Assembly: GCF_050433445.1 (NCBI RefSeq)
Contig: NZ_JBNPXF010000023.1
Span: 1-56,054 of the forward strand
Source: Kroppenstedtia sanguinis
GTDB lineage: Bacteria > Bacillota > Bacilli > Thermoactinomycetales > DSM-45169
Reading direction: 5' to 3'
Length of the DNA stretch: 56,054 bases
Below are positions 1-7,728 of the stretch, piece after piece (positions within the stretch are counted from its first letter, which is position 1; the number at the start of each line of letters is the position of its first letter). A model generated the notes under the pieces. It had not been told where the DNA came from. It made no database searches and saw only the letters and a program-made list of their open reading frames with translations. A program made the translations under genes and the position numbers.

Positions 1-91
1 AGCGGCCAGTTTTCACTTCCTTGCCGGATGGCAACGGTCGCGTGGGTGAACACGATCTCCCCACCCAAAATATGGCTAATCAACACGCCTG
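1..91. repeat. MITE-like element, right part (cut by window edge)
   Basis: All 91 bases are identical to 11718-11808, the right part of the complete element at 11550-11808. The copy ends with the 19-bp terminal repeat TGGCTAATCAACACGCCTG at 73-91. Its left part lies outside the window. Perfect identity suggests recent spread or gene conversion of this subfamily. Confidence 0.9.
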
Positions 92-102
92 ATACGCAGT
101 AA

Positions 103-203
103 CAGAGCTGTTGATTAATGGAAATGGGTGATGGAAACAAAACTGACCTTTCGCTCTTCCCATTGCCCCCATTCACCGTCCCACCATCCCGACCTTATTT
201 ACT
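103..203. repeat. MITE-like element, truncated second copy
   Basis: Starts with CAGAGCTGTTGATTAATGG, a variant of the family terminal repeat, 11 bases after the previous copy ends. The following sequence matches the reverse complement of the right half of the copy at 51312-51512 (shared blocks GGAAACAAAACTGACCTT and CCACCATCCCGACC). The middle is deleted and no far-end terminal repeat is visible, so this is a degenerate copy. Confidence 0.7.
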
Positions 204-204
204 G

Positions 205-241
205 TCCGAAAAATCACCCCGGCTTTAAGCCGAGGTGATTT
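205..241. terminator. Bidirectional hairpin terminator
   Basis: A long stem formed by ATCACC/GGTGAT and CGGCTT/AAGCCG with flanking A and T runs. It could end transcripts entering from either side. The gene it serves on the left is outside the window. Confidence 0.55.
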
Positions 242-650
242 GTGTTTATAGTGTTGTTTCATTATAAAAATCCACCAAAACAGCACTCTTTCTCCAAGCC
301 AATTTACAGACCGCTCACTTCACAGCAAAATCGGTTAGGGTCGTCGAGGCCATTCAGATCCATGGCGGATCAAGATGGAGTTTCAAGTGGCAGTACCAAA
401 GTTCTTGCAAGCCAAATCTATTCCATGTGGCCTTCCCCCTATGCCGTTTACACCCCGAATGGATGGGATGGCACAAAACCGGATCACCCCTCTCCCCCTC
501 GAATCGGAGGGGGCTTTTTTATCAGATCCTGTCCAAACAACCAGCTTTTTTCTATTGAAATGGGCACGATGCTGCTTTCCTCTGATAAAATAGGAGGAAG
601 ATTCTCATAACCAACAACTCATCCATCTGTGTAAACGGAGGTGGAATCAA
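242..650. other. Intergenic region with an orphan terminator
   Basis: No convincing gene is seen. Two overlapping open frames here lack ribosome-binding sites and run through a strong intrinsic terminator at 494-520, so they were not called. The region holds the leader of the HTH-TPR gene. A short untranslated RNA ending at the terminator is possible but nothing else supports it. Confidence 0.5.
494..520 (+). terminator. Intrinsic terminator without an upstream CDS
   Basis: Stem CCCCCTC/GAGGGGG with a six-base loop, followed by C and six T on the plus strand. No supported plus-strand gene precedes it in the window. Confidence 0.75.
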
Positions 651-1967
651 TTGAATTCCATACAGACCACTGAAATTGGAGAACTGATCCGCAAAAAACG
701 ACGAGAACAAGGATTGCGATTGGAAGATCTAGCCGATGAGAACATCTCTCCTGCCACCATCAGCAATATTGAACGGGGAGTTCCCTACGTCCATCAGGAG
801 AAAATACATTATGTTCTCTCCAAACTCCAGTTAAACCCAGAAGACCTGCCGAAGTTGTTACTCGGAGAACAACAATCCATGGAGCGGTTAAAATTTCAGC
901 TGGACTCCATAGAGACTCTTCTCGAATTCGGTCAGAAAAAGACCGCTCGACAAAAGTTAAAAGAGTTGGAAATCCCCGATTCCCATCCTTTTGCTTCCCG
1001 AGCCCGCTATCTGCTGGGAAGAAGTCATGCCCTGACCGGGAGCTTAAAGCGATCAGATCGGATGTTCTCCAATGTGATTCGACTGGAACGCCAACATGAT
1101 GAGCCCTCCCCGTCCAATCTGGAAGCATGCAGTTATCATGAATTGAGTCAATCGGCAATCCGACAAAATCTCCCCGAAAAAGCACTGGAATATACCTATC
1201 TCGGGTTGAAAGCCTTCAACCCCGACGGAGAACGGCAACAAATCAAATACTTTCTGGAAGTGAATCGGGCCGGGATTCTTCTTCAGCTCAACCGTTTCGG
1301 AGAATCTTTACAACTGATCGATGAATTATGGAAAGAACGTTCCCAAATACAGCCGACTCGGGTTCTCATAGAACTATATCTTCTGCGGATGCAGTTGTTG
1401 CAAACGACCCGAATGTATCAGCAGGCGGTGGTTTGCGCACAGGAGGGATTGGAAATCGCCCGGGTCAACCAAGATCCTCTGGGCACCTTTAAATTATGGT
1501 CCGCATTGGGAGACGTCTATCAGGCGGGACAAAACTGGATGGAAGCGGAACTCTGTCTAGAATTGGCTCTTCAATTGGATCCGCCTATGGATCACCAGGA
1601 ATATCTGCTTCACTTATACAATCGATTGGGCGCTCTGTATCTTCGGCGAAAAAAATGGAAATCAGCAGAAGAGATCATGGACCGGGCCATTCGCCTGGGA
1701 GAGTCAGGTCCGGAAACCCCATTGATGTTGGAAACACTCACCTTGGCCGGAGACCTTTATCGTCAAACCGGGGAAGTCGAAAAAGCGATTCAACGTTTCA
1801 AACGAGCCTTGGAATTATCTAAGAAACATCCCCATCGGAAAAAGGAGATGGAGATCCTGTTCAAGCTGGCTCAATGCCACGAAAAAAAAGACCCTCCGTC
1901 CTTCCTTCGTTATATGGAAAATATGTACCACGTGCAACAAGAGATCAACCCGGAGCCGGACAACTGA
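651..1967 (+). CDS. XRE-type HTH regulator with TPR domain
   Basis: A 438-residue cytoplasmic regulator. Residues about 8-65 form an XRE-type helix-turn-helix (GELIRKKRREQGLRLEDLA, then SPATISNIERG). The rest is a series of helical TPR-like repeats, clearest at about 265-420. This architecture is that of Rap/PlcR/NprR-type regulators, whose TPR domain often binds a short signalling peptide. The start is TTG at 651, set by AACGGAGGTGG about 8 bases upstream. No cognate peptide gene was found on either side: downstream is only a terminator shared with the convergent sat gene. Target genes and ligand are unknown. The HTH-TPR assignment is firm; peptide control is only a family-based possibility. 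Confidence 0.85.
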   Translation: MNSIQTTEIGELIRKKRREQGLRLEDLADENISPATISNIERGVPYVHQEKIHYVLSKLQLNPEDLPKLLLGEQQSMERLKFQLDSIETLLEFGQKKTARQKLKELEIPDSHPFASRARYLLGRSHALTGSLKRSDRMFSNVIRLERQHDEPSPSNLEACSYHELSQSAIRQNLPEKALEYTYLGLKAFNPDGERQQIKYFLEVNRAGILLQLNRFGESLQLIDELWKERSQIQPTRVLIELYLLRMQLLQTTRMYQQAVVCAQEGLEIARVNQDPLGTFKLWSALGDVYQAGQNWMEAELCLELALQLDPPMDHQEYLLHLYNRLGALYLRRKKWKSAEEIMDRAIRLGESGPETPLMLETLTLAGDLYRQTGEVEKAIQRFKRALELSKKHPHRKKEMEILFKLAQCHEKKDPPSFLRYMENMYHVQQEINPEPDN

Positions 1968-2031
1968 CCGTCTCCCACAACCCTTCAACAGATTCTGCCA
2001 CTATTCACCTCAAAATCCCCTAAAAAATCAA

Positions 2032-2056
2032 AAGACACCGGAAACTCCGGTGTCTT
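2032..2056. terminator. Bidirectional terminator between the HTH-TPR gene and sat
   Basis: Perfect 10-bp stem AAGACACCGG/CCGGTGTCTT with a five-base loop, between two convergent genes. Confidence 0.85.
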
Positions 2057-2073
2057 GGTACCTTAACCTCTCA

Positions 2074-3240
2074 TCAGCGGCTGATTTTGGACTCCTGCAG
2101 ACCCTGGATCAGAACCCGGATCACCTCTGGGCGGGAAAATTCTGGGGGTGGTGTCATCCCTTTTTTCAACATCTCCCTCACCCGAGTCCCCGACAGGGTC
2201 ACATGATCCTGTGGAGGATGGGGACAGGTTTTCTTGGAAGCCATCCCCTGGCAACTTCGGCAGTAAAAGCTGTGTTCAAAAAAGAGCGGTGTGATTCCCA
2301 GCTCCTCTTCCTTGAACCGGGAAAAAATCTGTTGGGCATCATAAGTTCCGTAGTAGTCTCCCACTCCTGCATGGTCCCTGCCGACAATGAAATGAGTACA
2401 CCCGTAGTTCTTGCGAACCAGAGCGTGAAAGACGGCTTCCCGTGGTCCCGCATAACGCATCGCCGCCGGATAAACTCCGAACAGGACCCGTTCCTGGGGA
2501 TAATAGTGATTGAGGATCGTGCGGTAACTCTCCAGACGAATCTCCGCTGGAATGTCATCTTTCTTCGTCTCCCCTACCAGCGGGTTGAAGAAGAGACCAT
2601 CCACAGTCTCCAGAGCGGACTTCTGGATGTATTCATGAGCTCGGTGCACCGGGTTGCGCGTTTGAAAACCCACCACTCGTTTCCAACCTCTCTCCGCAAA
2701 AATCCGCCGGGTCTGCGCGGGTTCCATCCATTCTCCAGAGAATAGACCATGGTCCGGAAGCCGGATCATCCAAATCGGCCCCCCCGCATAGATCGAAGAA
2801 GCCTCAAATAAGCGGGCCACTCCCGGATGATTTGAATCCGGAGTCCCGAAAACAGCCTCTGCCTCCCGTTGCTGGTCTACTCGGAAAAGACTGGTCACTT
2901 CCATCAGAGCATACACCCGTCCATCCGGTCCCCGCAGTGCCACCTGATCCCCTTCCCGCACTCGGCGGGCTTCATTTTCTTCCACCGGCAGGGTGACAGG
3001 CAGACTCCAGACCGTTCCGTCAGCCAGACGCATCTGATCCCGTACTGACAAATAATCCTCTTCCCCCAAAAATCCCTGTAACGGAGAGTAAACCCCGGTG
3101 GCGATACATTCCACATCAGACAGAAGTCGCTTATCAAGTGTCCATGACGGAAGTGATTCCGCCTTTTTCAACCACTCCTCGCCTTCCTGGCCTCGACAAA
3201 GACGGTCGATCAACACGCCCCCATGAGGGGATGCCACCAT
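2074..3240 (-). CDS. sat: Sulfate adenylyltransferase (ATP sulfurylase)
   Basis: A 388-residue single-domain ATP sulfurylase, which makes adenosine 5'-phosphosulfate from ATP and sulfate in the cytoplasm. The family motifs are present: QTRNPVHRAHEYIQK (nucleotide-binding QxRNPxHxxHE) and GRDHAGVGDYYG. Cysteines near the C-terminus (CRSC...C...CPHP) match the metal-binding knuckle of bacterial Sat. The length is normal for the short form without an APS-kinase domain. The start is ATG at 3240, preceded by AAAGGGG. It lies 23 bases downstream of cysH on the same strand, so the two are very probably one assimilatory sulfate-reduction operon. No cysC was seen, which fits direct APS reduction by CysH. 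Confidence 0.95.
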   Translation of the reverse strand: MVASPHGGVLIDRLCRGQEGEEWLKKAESLPSWTLDKRLLSDVECIATGVYSPLQGFLGEEDYLSVRDQMRLADGTVWSLPVTLPVEENEARRVREGDQVALRGPDGRVYALMEVTSLFRVDQQREAEAVFGTPDSNHPGVARLFEASSIYAGGPIWMIRLPDHGLFSGEWMEPAQTRRIFAERGWKRVVGFQTRNPVHRAHEYIQKSALETVDGLFFNPLVGETKKDDIPAEIRLESYRTILNHYYPQERVLFGVYPAAMRYAGPREAVFHALVRKNYGCTHFIVGRDHAGVGDYYGTYDAQQIFSRFKEEELGITPLFFEHSFYCRSCQGMASKKTCPHPPQDHVTLSGTRVREMLKKGMTPPPEFSRPEVIRVLIQGLQESKISR

Positions 3241-3263
3241 AGGATTCAGCCCCTTTTCTCATA

Positions 3264-4013
3264 TTATTGCTTTTCCGACGGGTGGAGGCCGCATTCCGTC
3301 TTGTCCATGCCGGACCAGCGGCCCGCCCGCGCATCTTCACCGGGTCGCACCTGCCGAGTGCACGGAATACACCCGATGCTGGGGTAATGACGATCATGCA
3401 TCGGGTTATAGGGAATATCGTGTTCCTTGATGTAGTCCCAGACTTCCTCGCTACTCCAATAAGCTAATGGGTTCAATTTCAGTAATCCAAATTGATGATC
3501 CCATTCCACCACTTCAGTGTGAGCCCTTGTAGGGGATTGCTCCCGCCGGATTCCAGAGCACCAGACCGAGTAATTCTTGAGAAAACGGCGCAAAGGCCTT
3601 ACTTTTCGAATCCCACAACAGGTATTGGGGTCTCGTTTCCACAGTTCTTCTCCCCAAAGACGGGCCTGTTCTTCCAAACTGCTTTCTGGGCGAACCCGGA
3701 TAAAGGATTTGCCCAATACTTTGGCCAACCGATCCCGCGTCTCATAAGTTTCCGGAAATAAAAGGTCAGTATCCAGATAAAAGATATCCGTCTCTGGTGC
3801 AACTCGGTGCAACATGTGAACCAACGCTACATCTTCATAACCAAAACTGCAAGCCAACGTCATCGATTTTCCGAATCGCTTTGCACCCCATTGCAAGACT
3901 TCCCACGGTTTTTTGCCTCGGAACTCTTCAGATGCCAGTCGAATCTCTTCAGATGTCAGTGATCCTTCCCCGGTACTCTGGGGGGAATAATTGTCATCAG
4001 TTTGGTTGGACAT
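3264..4013 (-). CDS. cysH: Phosphoadenylyl/adenylyl-sulfate reductase
   Basis: A 249-residue reductase that converts activated sulfate (APS or PAPS) to sulfite. The PP-loop region contains LACSFGYEDVALVHML. The cysteine pairs TCCGIRKVRP and IGCIPCTRQ are the [4Fe-4S] ligands typical of APS-using reductases, and the C-terminal ECGLH motif carries the catalytic cysteine. The iron-sulfur pairs make APS the likely substrate, which agrees with no APS kinase being seen. It is the first gene of the cysH-sat operon. The leader of about 200 bases (4014-4200) has no recognisable S-box; a G-rich stretch followed by eight T near 4077-4095 is noted but its role is unclear. Confidence 0.93.
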   Translation of the reverse strand: MSNQTDDNYSPQSTGEGSLTSEEIRLASEEFRGKKPWEVLQWGAKRFGKSMTLACSFGYEDVALVHMLHRVAPETDIFYLDTDLLFPETYETRDRLAKVLGKSFIRVRPESSLEEQARLWGEELWKRDPNTCCGIRKVRPLRRFLKNYSVWCSGIRREQSPTRAHTEVVEWDHQFGLLKLNPLAYWSSEEVWDYIKEHDIPYNPMHDRHYPSIGCIPCTRQVRPGEDARAGRWSGMDKTECGLHPSEKQ

Positions 4014-4240
4014 TTCTTTCCCTCCTCCCTTCCTTCCATATTCGAATCGGCGTCAATTGGTCACATATCCCACACAAAAAAAACACCCTCCCATCAGGAA
4101 AGTGATTTCAAAGAGCCCTCTTTCCTTACCTACGTGCGTAAACCTGCCTACACCCGATGAGAAAGACCCTCGTCTCCTTCATCTGATACAATAGCTTTGA
4201 CAAATCTCACTCAAGTCCATGTGAAAGGAGACTGGTGGAT

Positions 4241-4681
4241 ATGGAGCTGGTGGTTTATCTGGCCGGACAAATCCATGACGACTGGCGGGAGGAACTGCGG
4301 CAAAAGGTAAGAGAACGAGGGCTCCCCATCCTATTCAAAGGACCCCAGGAAAATCATGACCGCTCAGATGATATCGGAGAGAAAATCAAAGGGAAACAAC
4401 CGGATCCTGTCTTTCGTGACCAGGCAGCCTCCGAATTCAACAACCTCCGCACCCGTGTCTGGATGGAAAAAGCAGATGTAGTGATCGCCCTCTTCGGAGA
4501 AAAATATCGCCAATGGAACACAGCCATGGATGCCACCATCGCTATTCAATCGGGAAAGCCCTTAATCCTCGTCCGTCCTGAAGGATTGATCCATCCTCTA
4601 AAAGAGCTGGCGCAACGGGCACAGGTAGTCGTTGAAACACCGGAGCAGGCTTTGGAGGCCCTGGCCTACATTTTGGAATGA
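4241..4681 (+). CDS. ytoQ: YtoQ family protein
   Basis: A 146-residue protein of the YtoQ family, recognised from MELVVYLAGQIHDDWREEL at the start and the block FNNLRTRVWMEKADVVIALF. The family's function is not established; its fold appears related to nucleoside 2-deoxyribosyltransferase-like proteins. Two starts are possible, GTG at 4235 and ATG at 4241. AAAGGAG ends at 4230, which gives the ATG the better spacing (10 versus 4 bases). The gene stands alone between divergent cysH and a strong terminator. Confidence 0.88.
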   Translation: MELVVYLAGQIHDDWREELRQKVRERGLPILFKGPQENHDRSDDIGEKIKGKQPDPVFRDQAASEFNNLRTRVWMEKADVVIALFGEKYRQWNTAMDATIAIQSGKPLILVRPEGLIHPLKELAQRAQVVVETPEQALEALAYILE

Positions 4682-4688
4682 ATCAGCT

Positions 4689-4718
4689 GACACCGGTTTC
4701 CAGGAACCGGTGTCTTTT
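4689..4718 (+). terminator. Intrinsic terminator of ytoQ
   Basis: Stem GACACCGGTT/AACCGGTGTC followed by TTTT, seven bases after the ytoQ stop. Confidence 0.9.
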
Positions 4719-4733
4719 CATGGGGGAACTGAC

Positions 4734-5045
4734 TCATCTTTGGGGCCGGGCTAGATTGGCTGGCCCACTTTCGAAAATGTAATAGTCAATATTGATATTC
4801 ATAAAGATCATATCTTTTCCTGTCTTTTGGTCCCTAAGCAAAAGGAAATCCCGTCCCACCTCCCGCAACACTCCTGTGACCACCATCGCATTCCACTGAT
4901 TATTGTTTTCATAGGTCAGGTGCAGAGTGATCTCTTTCCCGATGTTTCGATTCAAAACATCTTCCGTGTACACTCGTTCTGTCCGCCGTTGAGGGGTCTC
5001 ATTGGCGGCAGAAGTGTAAAAGGGCGGTTGTTGCCAATAATACAT
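4734..5045 (-). CDS. gerQ: Spore coat protein GerQ
   Basis: A 103-residue protein matching GerQ, an inner-coat protein that is cross-linked by transglutaminase in Bacillus and is needed to localise CwlJ. The conserved core is visible in VLNRNIGKEITLHLTYENN, WNAMVVTGVLREVGRDFLLL and MNINIDYYIFE. The N-terminus has a Tyr/Gln-rich start (MYYWQQPPFY), usual for coat proteins. It lies 153 bases downstream of cwlJ on the same strand. The same pairing exists in Bacillus, and the two products act together in Ca-DPA-triggered germination. Confidence 0.9.
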   Translation of the reverse strand: MYYWQQPPFYTSAANETPQRRTERVYTEDVLNRNIGKEITLHLTYENNNQWNAMVVTGVLREVGRDFLLLRDQKTGKDMIFMNINIDYYIFESGPANLARPQR

Positions 5046-5198
5046 CGAATTCTCTCCCTTCCTTCTTTATAAATCCCCATCTGGGACTGGACATCGGGGT
5101 AAAGGTTTTCTTATTCCTTGGTGGAACCCTGTTTCCAGACGCAGGCGTGTCTCGTCATTGAGAAGGGGAAGACTGTGTGACAAAAGGTTCAACACATC

Positions 5199-5621
5199 CT
5201 AATAGACATCGGGGCACTCCTGGGGGGTGGGAATGTAGAAACAGTGGGACTTGTATTGTCCGCTGTTACTCTGGTTATACCAGGTCCCAGGACAGGTGCC
5301 TACCGGGCGGAAAAACCAAAGGGCATTGGTTGCCGGGTCCCTTCGTTCACCCTGAATGACCCGCTGGGCTAACCGAATGTCCCGCTCCCGAGCCTTTTGA
5401 TAAAAATAAGACGATTGCACCGCTTCAAATCCTCCCGGTGACTGAAAGATCATCTGTTGCAGGGTCCGAATGTCTTCAAAGTCGAGACATCCGGCAACCA
5501 CTCGGTTTACTCCGACGATGCCCACCAGGATCATCCCTGTTTCCCCTTCTCCCTCCGCTTCTGCCCGCATCAAACGTCCCAACAATGCGGTCTGTTTCCT
5601 ATTCGTCCGGATTCTGGCCAT
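5199..5621 (-). CDS. cwlJ: Cell wall hydrolase CwlJ (germination)
   Basis: A 140-residue cortex-lytic enzyme of the Hydrolase_2 (SleB/CwlJ) type. It carries the catalytic-glutamate region RAEAEGEGETGMILVGIVGVN and the conserved C-terminal block ALWFFRP...WYNQ...KSHCFYIPT. It has no signal peptide, as expected for a coat-localised protein made in the mother cell. The open frame extends to 5663, but the start is placed at ATG 5621 because GAGGTGA lies just upstream and the family begins there (MARIRTNRKQ). It lies upstream of gerQ, whose product it needs for placement. Confidence 0.93.
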   Translation of the reverse strand: MARIRTNRKQTALLGRLMRAEAEGEGETGMILVGIVGVNRVVAGCLDFEDIRTLQQMIFQSPGGFEAVQSSYFYQKARERDIRLAQRVIQGERRDPATNALWFFRPVGTCPGTWYNQSNSGQYKSHCFYIPTPQECPDVY

Positions 5622-5663
5622 CGCTGTCACCTCATTCTCCTCCACATCTATTCGTATTTTCAT

Positions 5664-5688
5664 AAAAAAAGAACCGGCAACGCCGGTT
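5664..5688 (-). terminator. Intrinsic terminator of hom
   Basis: On the minus strand, stem AACCGGC/GCCGGTT with a three-base loop followed by C and seven T. It separates hom from cwlJ. Confidence 0.85.
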
Positions 5689-5771
5689 TCGTGATCCTAA
5701 AATCAAATGAGGAGTCCGTTCATTTGAGAGTCCCTGTCTCTGTAATCCCCCCACTCCAAAGGATGGAGGGT

Positions 5772-7061
5772 TCAGACGACACCCTCCATTTCCGGTTGCT
5801 GCTCCTGACAAAGACCTCCGCCTTGGACGGGGCGGGAGACAATCTGGGAAAGCTCCAGCCCCAGCTCCGTCACCACAACCGAGGTATGGGAAGGGTCCCA
5901 ACGGCGCAGGATGAAAGCCACCCCGCCACGGGCAGAGACAACGTCCACCACCTCCAGCCCTATCCTCTCCAGTTTTTGGCGTAACTTCTCCGGTTCTGGC
6001 ACCTCCCCTTCACGTAGCTTCATAAAGAGAAATCGGCTTCCCCCTGCTTCCCCTGCAGGCAGAAGCATAGAATCCGACAAAGGCAACTTGGGAGACGGAA
6101 GGCGAAACAGATTGCTCAAATCCTCCACCACTGCGCTAGCAGTTGGCCTCTCTCCGGCTCCCCGTCCCACCAAGGTCACATCCCCAACAACATCTCCCTC
6201 CAGATGGATCGCGTTATACACACCTTCTACCCCGGCCAAAGGATGGGATATGGGCAACAAAGAGGGGCTCACGCCGAGACTGACCGGTCCTTTCTCCCCG
6301 TATTGTTCACCTGTCGCCAACAGCTTTACGACATAACCCAGCCTTTGGGCAAGTTCCAACTCCTCTGGTGTAATGTCCCGAATTCCCTCTCGGAGGATCT
6401 GCTGCACCGAAACCTGTGTCTCAAAAGCGAGTCGACAAAGAATCGCCAATTTGTAGACAGCGTCAAATCCATCCACATCCGCTGCGGGATCCGCCTCGGC
6501 ATATCCCTTCTGTTGCGCTTCTGCCAGCACTTCCTCAAAAGAGGCTCCTTCCCGGGCCATCCGAGTCAAAATATAATTGGTAGTCCCATTGAGAATTCCC
6601 GTAATCCGTTGCACACGGTTGGCCTTCAAGAAATATCCCATCGTCCCCAATACAGGGATGCCGCCTCCCACACTGGCTTCATACAAAATTTGAACCTGAT
6701 GGTGCCGAGCCAAGCGCTCCAGTTGCACCCCATGTTTGGCCATCAATTCTTTGTTGGCGGTCACCACGTGGCACCCCGCCTCCAACGCTCGTTCCACATA
6801 CATCCGTGCTGGCTCCGTTCCACCGATGGCCTCTACGATCACCTCCACCCCGGATTCCAAGACCCGGTCAAAATCCGTGGTGATCAACGGTTGCACTCCC
6901 TCGATTGAACGTTCCTTCTCCTTTTCTTTCACCAGAATGGATCGGACCTCAAATAACGTTTCCGTTCTTTTCAGAATCACATCCTCTTGGCTTCGCAACG
7001 TTTTGTAAACACCGCCGCCGACTGTGCCAAACCCCAACAGCCCTACACCGATTCGCTTCAT
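5772..7061 (-). CDS. hom: Homoserine dehydrogenase
   Basis: A 429-residue NAD(P)-dependent enzyme that reduces aspartate semialdehyde to homoserine, the branch point to threonine and methionine. It shows the Rossmann motif GFGTVGGGVY at the N-terminus, ANKELMAKHG, the catalytic and substrate region GILNGTTNYILTRM and ADPAADVDGFDA, and a C-terminal ACT-like regulatory domain (about 345-425). The open frame reaches 7130, but ATG at 7061 is chosen because AAAGGAGG sits 8 bases before it and the extra residues would lie in the attenuator. thrC and thrB do not follow; a terminator does. The leader contains a SAM-I riboswitch, so expression should fall when methionine/SAM is plentiful. Confidence 0.96.
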   Translation of the reverse strand: MKRIGVGLLGFGTVGGGVYKTLRSQEDVILKRTETLFEVRSILVKEKEKERSIEGVQPLITTDFDRVLESGVEVIVEAIGGTEPARMYVERALEAGCHVVTANKELMAKHGVQLERLARHHQVQILYEASVGGGIPVLGTMGYFLKANRVQRITGILNGTTNYILTRMAREGASFEEVLAEAQQKGYAEADPAADVDGFDAVYKLAILCRLAFETQVSVQQILREGIRDITPEELELAQRLGYVVKLLATGEQYGEKGPVSLGVSPSLLPISHPLAGVEGVYNAIHLEGDVVGDVTLVGRGAGERPTASAVVEDLSNLFRLPSPKLPLSDSMLLPAGEAGGSRFLFMKLREGEVPEPEKLRQKLERIGLEVVDVVSARGGVAFILRRWDPSHTSVVVTELGLELSQIVSRPVQGGGLCQEQQPEMEGVV

Positions 7062-7084
7062 CTCCGATTCCTCCTTTGAAAATG

Positions 7085-7268
7085 GAAAAACCCCCTCAGG
7101 ATGGAGAGGGGGTGGACCGCAGCGGATCAATATCGCCGAAATTCATCCCACTCCCTATCTCTCAACGCTTAGGCGTTGCAGGATTTGGCACCTTGCCTGC
7201 AAAATTGCGCAAGCGGGTTGCCGGGTTTCATCGGGCCAGTCCCTCCACCACTCTGGATAACGAGTAGA
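7085..7268 (-). promoter_or_regulatory. SAM-I (S-box) riboswitch with terminator, controlling hom
   Basis: Read on the minus strand, the leader contains hallmark S-box segments in order: CTCGTTATCCAGAGTGGTGG, AGGGACTGGCCCGATGAAAC, CCGGCAACC, AAGGTGCCAAATCCTGC and GAGAGATAGGGAG. The aptamer spans about 7151-7268. The expression platform is an intrinsic terminator at about 7087-7113 (stem CCCCCTC/GAGGGGG then TTTTT), directly before the hom ribosome-binding site. SAM-bound RNA is expected to terminate early. Confidence 0.95.
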
Positions 7269-7295
7269 ATCCGTTTTCGATTGTAATTAGAGTCT

Positions 7296-7325
7296 ATTAT
7301 GTAACAGGAGTGATCCGGGTGTCAA
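7296..7325 (-). promoter_or_regulatory. Sigma-A type promoter of the hom S-box transcript
   Basis: On the minus strand, TTGACA (7320-7325) and CATAAT (7296-7301) are separated by 18 bases. They lie about 30 bases before the riboswitch aptamer. Confidence 0.75.
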
Positions 7326-7346
7326 ACCTTTTTCCATGAGCCTAAA

Positions 7347-7372
7347 ACGGCCCCCTTCAGGGGACCGTCTAC
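7347..7372 (-). terminator. Hairpin terminator of the SASP gene
   Basis: Minus-strand stem ACGGTCCCC/GGGGGCCGT followed by a short T run, just past the SASP stop codon. Confidence 0.65.
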
Positions 7373-7374
7373 AT

Positions 7375-7659
7375 TCACTTTCGACGGGTCAGTTCTTCTT
7401 GGGCCATTTGAACCAGTTCTTTCACCATTTGCCCACCCACTGGTCCACCCATCTTACCCGCCTCAGAGGTTTTCATATCCCCGTTGGATCCTCCGGGGCG
7501 ATATGAAACCCCTGCTTGCCGGGCCATTTCCATTTTTGCATCCACAGGACCCTGGACCTGCTTTCCGGTCTGCTGCTTCAACACCCATGCTTTCAAACGA
7601 TCCATCTCTTCTCGCGCTTCCGGTACCAACAATTGACGGTTCCGTCGTCTCCGTGAAAT
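7375..7659 (-). CDS. Small acid-soluble spore protein, alpha/beta type (apparent ATT start)
   Basis: An alpha/beta-type SASP of 94 residues that coats and protects spore DNA. The first conserved box is LLVPEAREEMDRLK and the second is KMGGPVGGQMVKELVQMAQE. Between them is a longer than usual variable region. The open frame begins with GTG at 7668, but that codon overlaps the ribosome-binding site AAAGGAGG. The only codon at proper spacing (8 bases) is ATT at 7659, which would give the expected start MSRRRRNRQLLVPEA. Initiation at ATT is inferred from spacing and family similarity; a base error is the alternative. Confidence 0.85.
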   Translation of the reverse strand: MSRRRRNRQLLVPEAREEMDRLKAWVLKQQTGKQVQGPVDAKMEMARQAGVSYRPGGSNGDMKTSEAGKMGGPVGGQMVKELVQMAQEELTRRK

Positions 7660-7692
7660 GAAGCTCACCTCCTTTCTCCCTTAGCTTCCCCA

Positions 7693-7720
7693 AAGAAAAA
7701 AGCTGTCCCTCAGGACAGCT
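7693..7720 (-). terminator. Intrinsic terminator of sleB
   Basis: Minus-strand stem AGCTGTCC/GGACAGCT with a four-base loop followed by six T. Confidence 0.88.
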
Positions 7721-7728
7721 GCCATCAT

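Noticed and set aside
242..610. Two overlapping open frames upstream of the HTH-TPR gene
   Set aside because: No ribosome-binding site, and both run through the strong terminator at 494-520. They have no protein-like pattern.
4014..4230. S-box or T-box riboswitch before cysH-sat
   Set aside because: None of the S-box or T-box consensus segments could be found, only a G-rich stretch and a T run without a paired stem.
7085..7268. T-box leader before hom
   Set aside because: A GGGTGG-like string occurs only on the wrong strand. The minus-strand leader fits the S-box in all main segments.
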